From: Garcia nutans | Lineage: Eukaryota; Streptophyta; Magnoliopsida; Malpighiales; Euphorbiaceae | Assembly (NCBI GenBank): GCA_947685225.1 | Contig: CANTUV010000014.1 | Coordinates: forward strand, 2,790,001-2,854,000 | DNA length: 64,000 bases | Direction: 5' to 3' | In this document: one piece after another, positions 60,080-64,000 of the stretch | Numbering within the stretch: the stretch's first letter is position 1 | Layout: each line of letters starts with the position of its first letter | Notes under the pieces: model-generated | Databases searched by the model: none | Told to the model about the DNA's origin: nothing | The model's input: only the letters and a program-made list of their open reading frames with translations | Position numbers and translations under genes: made by a program

Positions 60080-62955
60080 ATGGTCCGTTGATCTCTCTCT
60101 GAATCTCTCTTTTGTCGTTGGAAAATTAGGGTTTCAGTTTAATTTCTATCAACCACGTATTTTCTGTATTGCAATTGCGTGGTTGTGTCAAAATTATGGT
60201 ATGGTTCGTTATAGATCTTGTGTGCTAGGGTTTCGTTTTCCTTGCATCCGATTTAAGAATTGGATGGAATTTCAATTGTTTTTATTTTCTTTTTTCAATA
60301 TTATTTATCTATTTCTAAACATGTCGAAGCTCTATTAGGCGTAAACCTCACTTGTTTTGAAAATTTGATGAAGGTTTTTCCTTGTTTGAGTTCATGAATT
60401 TATTTAAGGTTCTGACTTTTTTTTTTCTTTTTTGGATTTATTGCAGTCTTCACTAGCAGCAGCAAGAGCAGATAATTTTTACTACCCCCCGGAATGGACT
60501 CCAAAACAGGTATACTATCACACCCTGGTGTATTATGAAACTAGATTATTTTGCATCAGTGTCTTTTGGAAACAAATAGATTCTAAATTCGCTTTTCTTT
60601 GCAGGGTTCTTTGAACAAGTTTCATGGTCAGCATGCTTTAAGGGAGAGAGCAAGAAAAATAGACCAAGGCATTCTTATTATAAGGTACAGATTATGTATA
60701 TTATATTAGAAAGTTGACGATATGAGTTATGGTTTGTGTCTGAAAAAAGTTATCAAAGAATTTGTAATCTGGTAATGGGAAATGGCTAACTCTTGAATTT
60801 AAGGCTTAGGTTTTGAACACTGCACAGGAAACTAGAGTCCTTGTCTTTGTGGAAGGCCAGTTTTACAATTGCACCTCGTGGAGGCGTTCTAAATAATTGC
60901 AAAAAAAAAAAAAATGGAAATCCCGAATTTGCCTTTTGCTTCTTATTTTTCTGATTTGATTGGAAACTTGATTTTCGATTTGATGGAGACTTTTTACCCA
61001 AACACTAATTGCATCTCTGTAGAAGTCAGGGTGTTAGACTTCTAGCAAGGGAAACCTATAAAGTATTATAGAATTTAAGATTTAATACTAAAATGGAGAA
61101 TTTTATTTTAGTGAAGTTAAGGAGGGCTTCGAAATATGTCCTTAAAAGAAATAATTCTTTTTGGAATTGGGATGCTACATTACCTTCGATAGAATAAAAC
61201 TAGCTTAAGGGGGTTTATGTTTTTATGTTGATGACTTGAAAATTTTGAATGAGAAAGTGCCATGCTTTTTTACTTTTGGAAAAATGTATTTTTGAGCTCC
61301 TGAACTTGATCACTTTTTGACATCGAATCTTATAAATTTTACTTTGGTGATATTGAGTCCTCAAAGTTTTTGATTCATGAAAATTATAAAAGGGCCTAAT
61401 TTTTATTGACGCTGTTAGCCAATTCCCTTAGAAAAGAGCCTAATTTTCATGAATCACAAATTTTGAGACTCAATGTTACTAAAGTTAAGTTTAAGAGGCT
61501 CAATGTGGAAAAGTTGCTAAGTTCAAGGGGCTCGAAAATGCTTTATTCCAAAATTTCAAAATCAGTGAATCATCTTAACCACGTGTATCGAGAAAATGCA
61601 ACTATGACAGCTAATCATAGTAAGATCATTCTTACTCCAGTAAAAAGCCTATAAAAGTATTCTTCAGATTTCCTTCCCTGCTGTGCCCATTGTGATACCT
61701 GACTGATACATTTTTCTTGCTCTCAGGTTCGAAATGCCGTTCCATGTATGGTGTGGTGGTTGCAATTCTATGATTGCAAAGGGTGTTCGATTCAATGCAG
61801 AGAAAAAGCAAGTGGGAAACTATTATTCTACAAAGGTTTTCTCTCTAACTACTGATCAGCAAATGCTTCCTACATTTTAAGATGTTTAGGTTGAAATGAA
61901 TTATGTCCGTGTGCACATCCATCAACAAAGACTATGGATTTATTATCCTGCTTCTAGTAGGAGACTGTTCGTGCTACTTTGAACTATGAACTTGCATATG
62001 CACACATTTGCTCGCACAGATAAAGCACCCCGACTTGCTGGTCCTTTGTATATGATTTTAGTCCTGGGAGAAGTCACCTCACCTGCTAATTTCATGTGTC
62101 ATACATTTACTATGGATTTATTTGTTTGAAAAATATAGTTTTCTCATGTGTCTTCTTGCTTCCTTCAGATATGGAGCTTCACCATGAAATCTGCGTGCTG
62201 CAAACATGAAATTGTTATTCAGACAGATCCAAAAAATTGTGAATATGTGATTATTAGTGGAGCTCAACGAAAGACTGAGGACTTTGACATCGAGGATGCA
62301 GAAACATTTGAACTTCCTGCAGATGAAGGTCAGTATATATTCACTTCAATGAAATTATACTCTTAGATCAATAGTTTTATTTTGGATTTTCTGGATCTAA
62401 CATTTTGATGCTATTCCTTGTTTATCAGAGAGAGGTAAGCTCGCAGATCCATTTTATCGTCTTGAACACCAGGAAGAGGATCTACATAAGAAGAAAGAAG
62501 CTGAGCCAGTATTAGTACGACTTCAGCGAGTTTCTGATGCCAGGCACTCAGATGACTATGCCCTTAACAGAGCTCTTCGCTCTCAACTTAGAAGTCAAAA
62601 GAAAAGAGTTGCTGAAGAAGAGGCTGCTTCCTTGAAAAGTGGACTTGGCATACGGCTACTTCCACCTACTAAAGAAGACGCTGCTACTGCAGCACAGGTC
62701 AAGTTTTTTCCGAAGTTTGACAAGAATAGGAAGGATAAACGAGCATTAATTAATGCTGCATCAATCTTTTCTGATTCTTCTGGGGCTGCTTTATCTAATA
62801 AGAAACTTTTGGAGCTAGAGGCCAAGAGAAGGAGAATTAGTGCAACAGCAGCCACAAACTTGCTGACGGGGGGATTCAGGCATTCTTCATTATCACAAGG
62901 CGCTGTTTCTTCAGGCGGGCACAAGAAAAATTTAATAACTTCGAGACATTTTTAG
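60080..62955 (+). CDS. YJU2B/CCDC130-type pre-mRNA splicing factor (CWC16 family)
   Basis: Six coding exons: 60080-60082 (only the ATG), 60447-60509, 60605-60684, 61727-61835, 62169-62328, 62429-62955. Phases agree and give 313 residues with no break. CWC16/YJU2 proteins work with the spliceosome around the catalytic steps; CCDC130/Saf4 is the YJU2-like branch. The N-terminus SSLAAARADNFYYPPEW is the family signature. FEMPFHVWCGGCNSMIAKGVRFNAEKK carries Cys58 and Cys61, and MKSACCKHEI carries Cys95 and Cys96, a four-Cys zinc site. KLADPFYRLEHQE and VRLQRVSDARHSDDYALNRALR follow, then a basic, nuclear-type tail (NRKDKRALINAASIF, LEAKRRRISA). It resembles Arabidopsis At1g25682 from memory. The ATG-only first exon is supported by the GTCCGT donor directly after ATG and by the family start MSSLAAAR. 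Confidence 0.95.
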
Positions 62956-63384
62956 CTTGGGTTTTCTGATGCTGAAAGAATTCTCTTGACAGGAACTTTA
63001 ATATTTTGTAATTTCTTCCCCCGTGTTATAAATGACATTAGATCTGTACATATGATACGAGTGTTTACTGCTTTATTTGCCTGTTCTTGGCAGCCTCATT
63101 TTAATAGTAGATTCGAAGTCATCATTATCCAAATATGAAATAAAATGTAATGCTTATGATGCTAGTATATACTTGTTTTTTTATTGTAATAAAATTCCCT
63201 TTTTATCTTTTTTCTTGTAGAATGAAGTGGAGAATTGCTTTTCTATTGAGCTCTTGTGTATTTTTGCTATATATCAAATTGTTACAAGGGCTTTTGCGTG
63301 TTAGTTTGGTCAAGAGGCTAAAAGGAGTGCGAGAATGGCACTTTCTTTTACAAGCACATGGGGTCCACTGTAATTTTGGTTATG
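62956..63384. other. 3' UTR and spacer
   Basis: Follows the stop at 62953-62955. AATAAA-type signals occur (for example ATGAAATAAAATG near 63138). No further gene is evident. Confidence 0.4.
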
Positions 63385-63906
63385 TGAGCAGTAGCGAAGC
63401 CACATTGTTGGGACTGCACCCCTTCATTTTGAAAAAAAAACATATATATATATATATATTTATTAAAATTTTTAAAATTTTTTATTTTTCAACCTTAAAA
63501 TTTTAAATTATCTTTCTATTTAAAAAGAATAAAAAATATAAATTTTAAAATTTTCAACCAAATTAATTCAATCTCATTCAATTAATTAAAAGATTAAAAA
63601 TAAATTGAAAAGATAATGAAAAAATAAAATTGAGAAAAAATATAAAATTAAGATCTTTATTTTTTATTTTTTTTGTGTTTAATTTTTTTACTCTTTATTT
63701 TATTATTTATACTTCTAATATTTTTTTATGCTTTTTACATCAATTATATTTGTTAAAAAAATATTTTTTATACTTTGTTTGATTATTTTTTTATTAACAA
63801 ATGAAGATATCTTATTAATAGATTAATAAATTTATTAAATAATTATTATATAAAAAAAATTTAAAAAAAATTTGCCCCCTTCTAATATAATTTTAGCTTC
63901 GCCCGA
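63385..63906. mobile_element. MITE-like repeat with GCGAAGC inverted ends
   Basis: The left end is CAGTAGCGAAGCCAC. The reverse of the right end is CTCGGGCGAAGCTAAAA. They share GCGAAGC in inverted orientation and resemble the CAGTGGCGGAGCC termini common in plant repeats. GCACCCCTTCATTTT and TTTGCCCCCTTCT lie just inside each end. The interior is almost pure A/T. No clear target duplication was found. Confidence 0.4.
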
Positions 63907-64000
63907 GTAGAGTGCACTTTAGTACAATTTCAATTATAACTTATATTTCTTCCTTCTCCGTGGCGGAGAATGTGATGAATAATATAAATGAGAAGAAATA
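63907..64000. other. Window end
   Basis: Fewer than 100 bases with no identifiable feature. Confidence 0.5.

Noticed and set aside
60432..60446. Alternative translation start just upstream of exon 2 of the splicing-factor gene
   Set aside because: The frame is open there but starts at TTG, not ATG, inside the intron. The family start MSSLAAAR is explained by the ATG-only exon.
62595..62924. 109-codon antisense open frame over the last exon of the splicing-factor gene
   Set aside because: Shadow of the real + strand exon, which has family motifs.

Overview
This is nuclear DNA of a flowering plant, most likely a eudicot. The genes have several GT-AG introns, and the proteins match plant families such as CHUP1, a CLE pre-propeptide and plant YJU2B/CCDC130. 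Spacers are very AT-rich and packed with plant transposable elements. The exact species cannot be told from the sequence.

The left 26 kb is gene-rich. It starts with the last exon of a cytochrome b561 gene (668-976) that continues off the left edge. A second cytochrome b561 copy (2006-3567) carries three single-base deletions. A dead RTE-type LINE follows (about 4085-5450). Next come two intact plastid-related genes on the + strand, an SLH-domain protein (5954-10164) and CHUP1 (16953-21680), separated by a broken Copia retrotransposon (about 10742-14249, minus strand). Convergent to CHUP1 is an ArsA/GET3-like plastid ATPase gene on the minus strand (25879-22478). It has an in-frame stop, two 1-base deletions, and an Au-like SINE inserted exactly at its last 3' splice site.

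From 26 to 60 kb the window is mostly nested repeats with one clear gene, a CLE signalling-peptide precursor (44571-44224, minus). The repeats include a hAT-type MITE, two unrelated small LTR elements of TRIM type (one hit by a truncated LINE), Stowaway-type MITEs, a 3.7 kb probable solo Gypsy LTR inside a CACTA remnant, and a 3.0 kb CACTA element inserted in a Stowaway MITE. The most striking structure is a 5.4 kb foldback-like element (about 45.4-50.9 kb). Its arms are long arrays of a GATATGGGTT-like word on the left and the reverse complement on the right, around a small gene-like core.

The right end holds an intact YJU2B/CCDC130-type splicing-factor gene (60080-62955), whose first coding exon is only the ATG, then a MITE-like repeat.

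Two genes act on plastids: CHUP1 anchors chloroplasts to actin, and the SLH protein has a plastid-like leader and one membrane helix. The ATPase would also be plastid-targeted if functional. From memory, the SLH-CHUP1 pair is adjacent on Arabidopsis chromosome 3, while the b561, ATPase, CCDC130 and CLE relatives lie near each other on chromosome 1, so this window looks like an older gene order later split between duplicated segments. Exon borders were read by eye from splice sites and reading phase.
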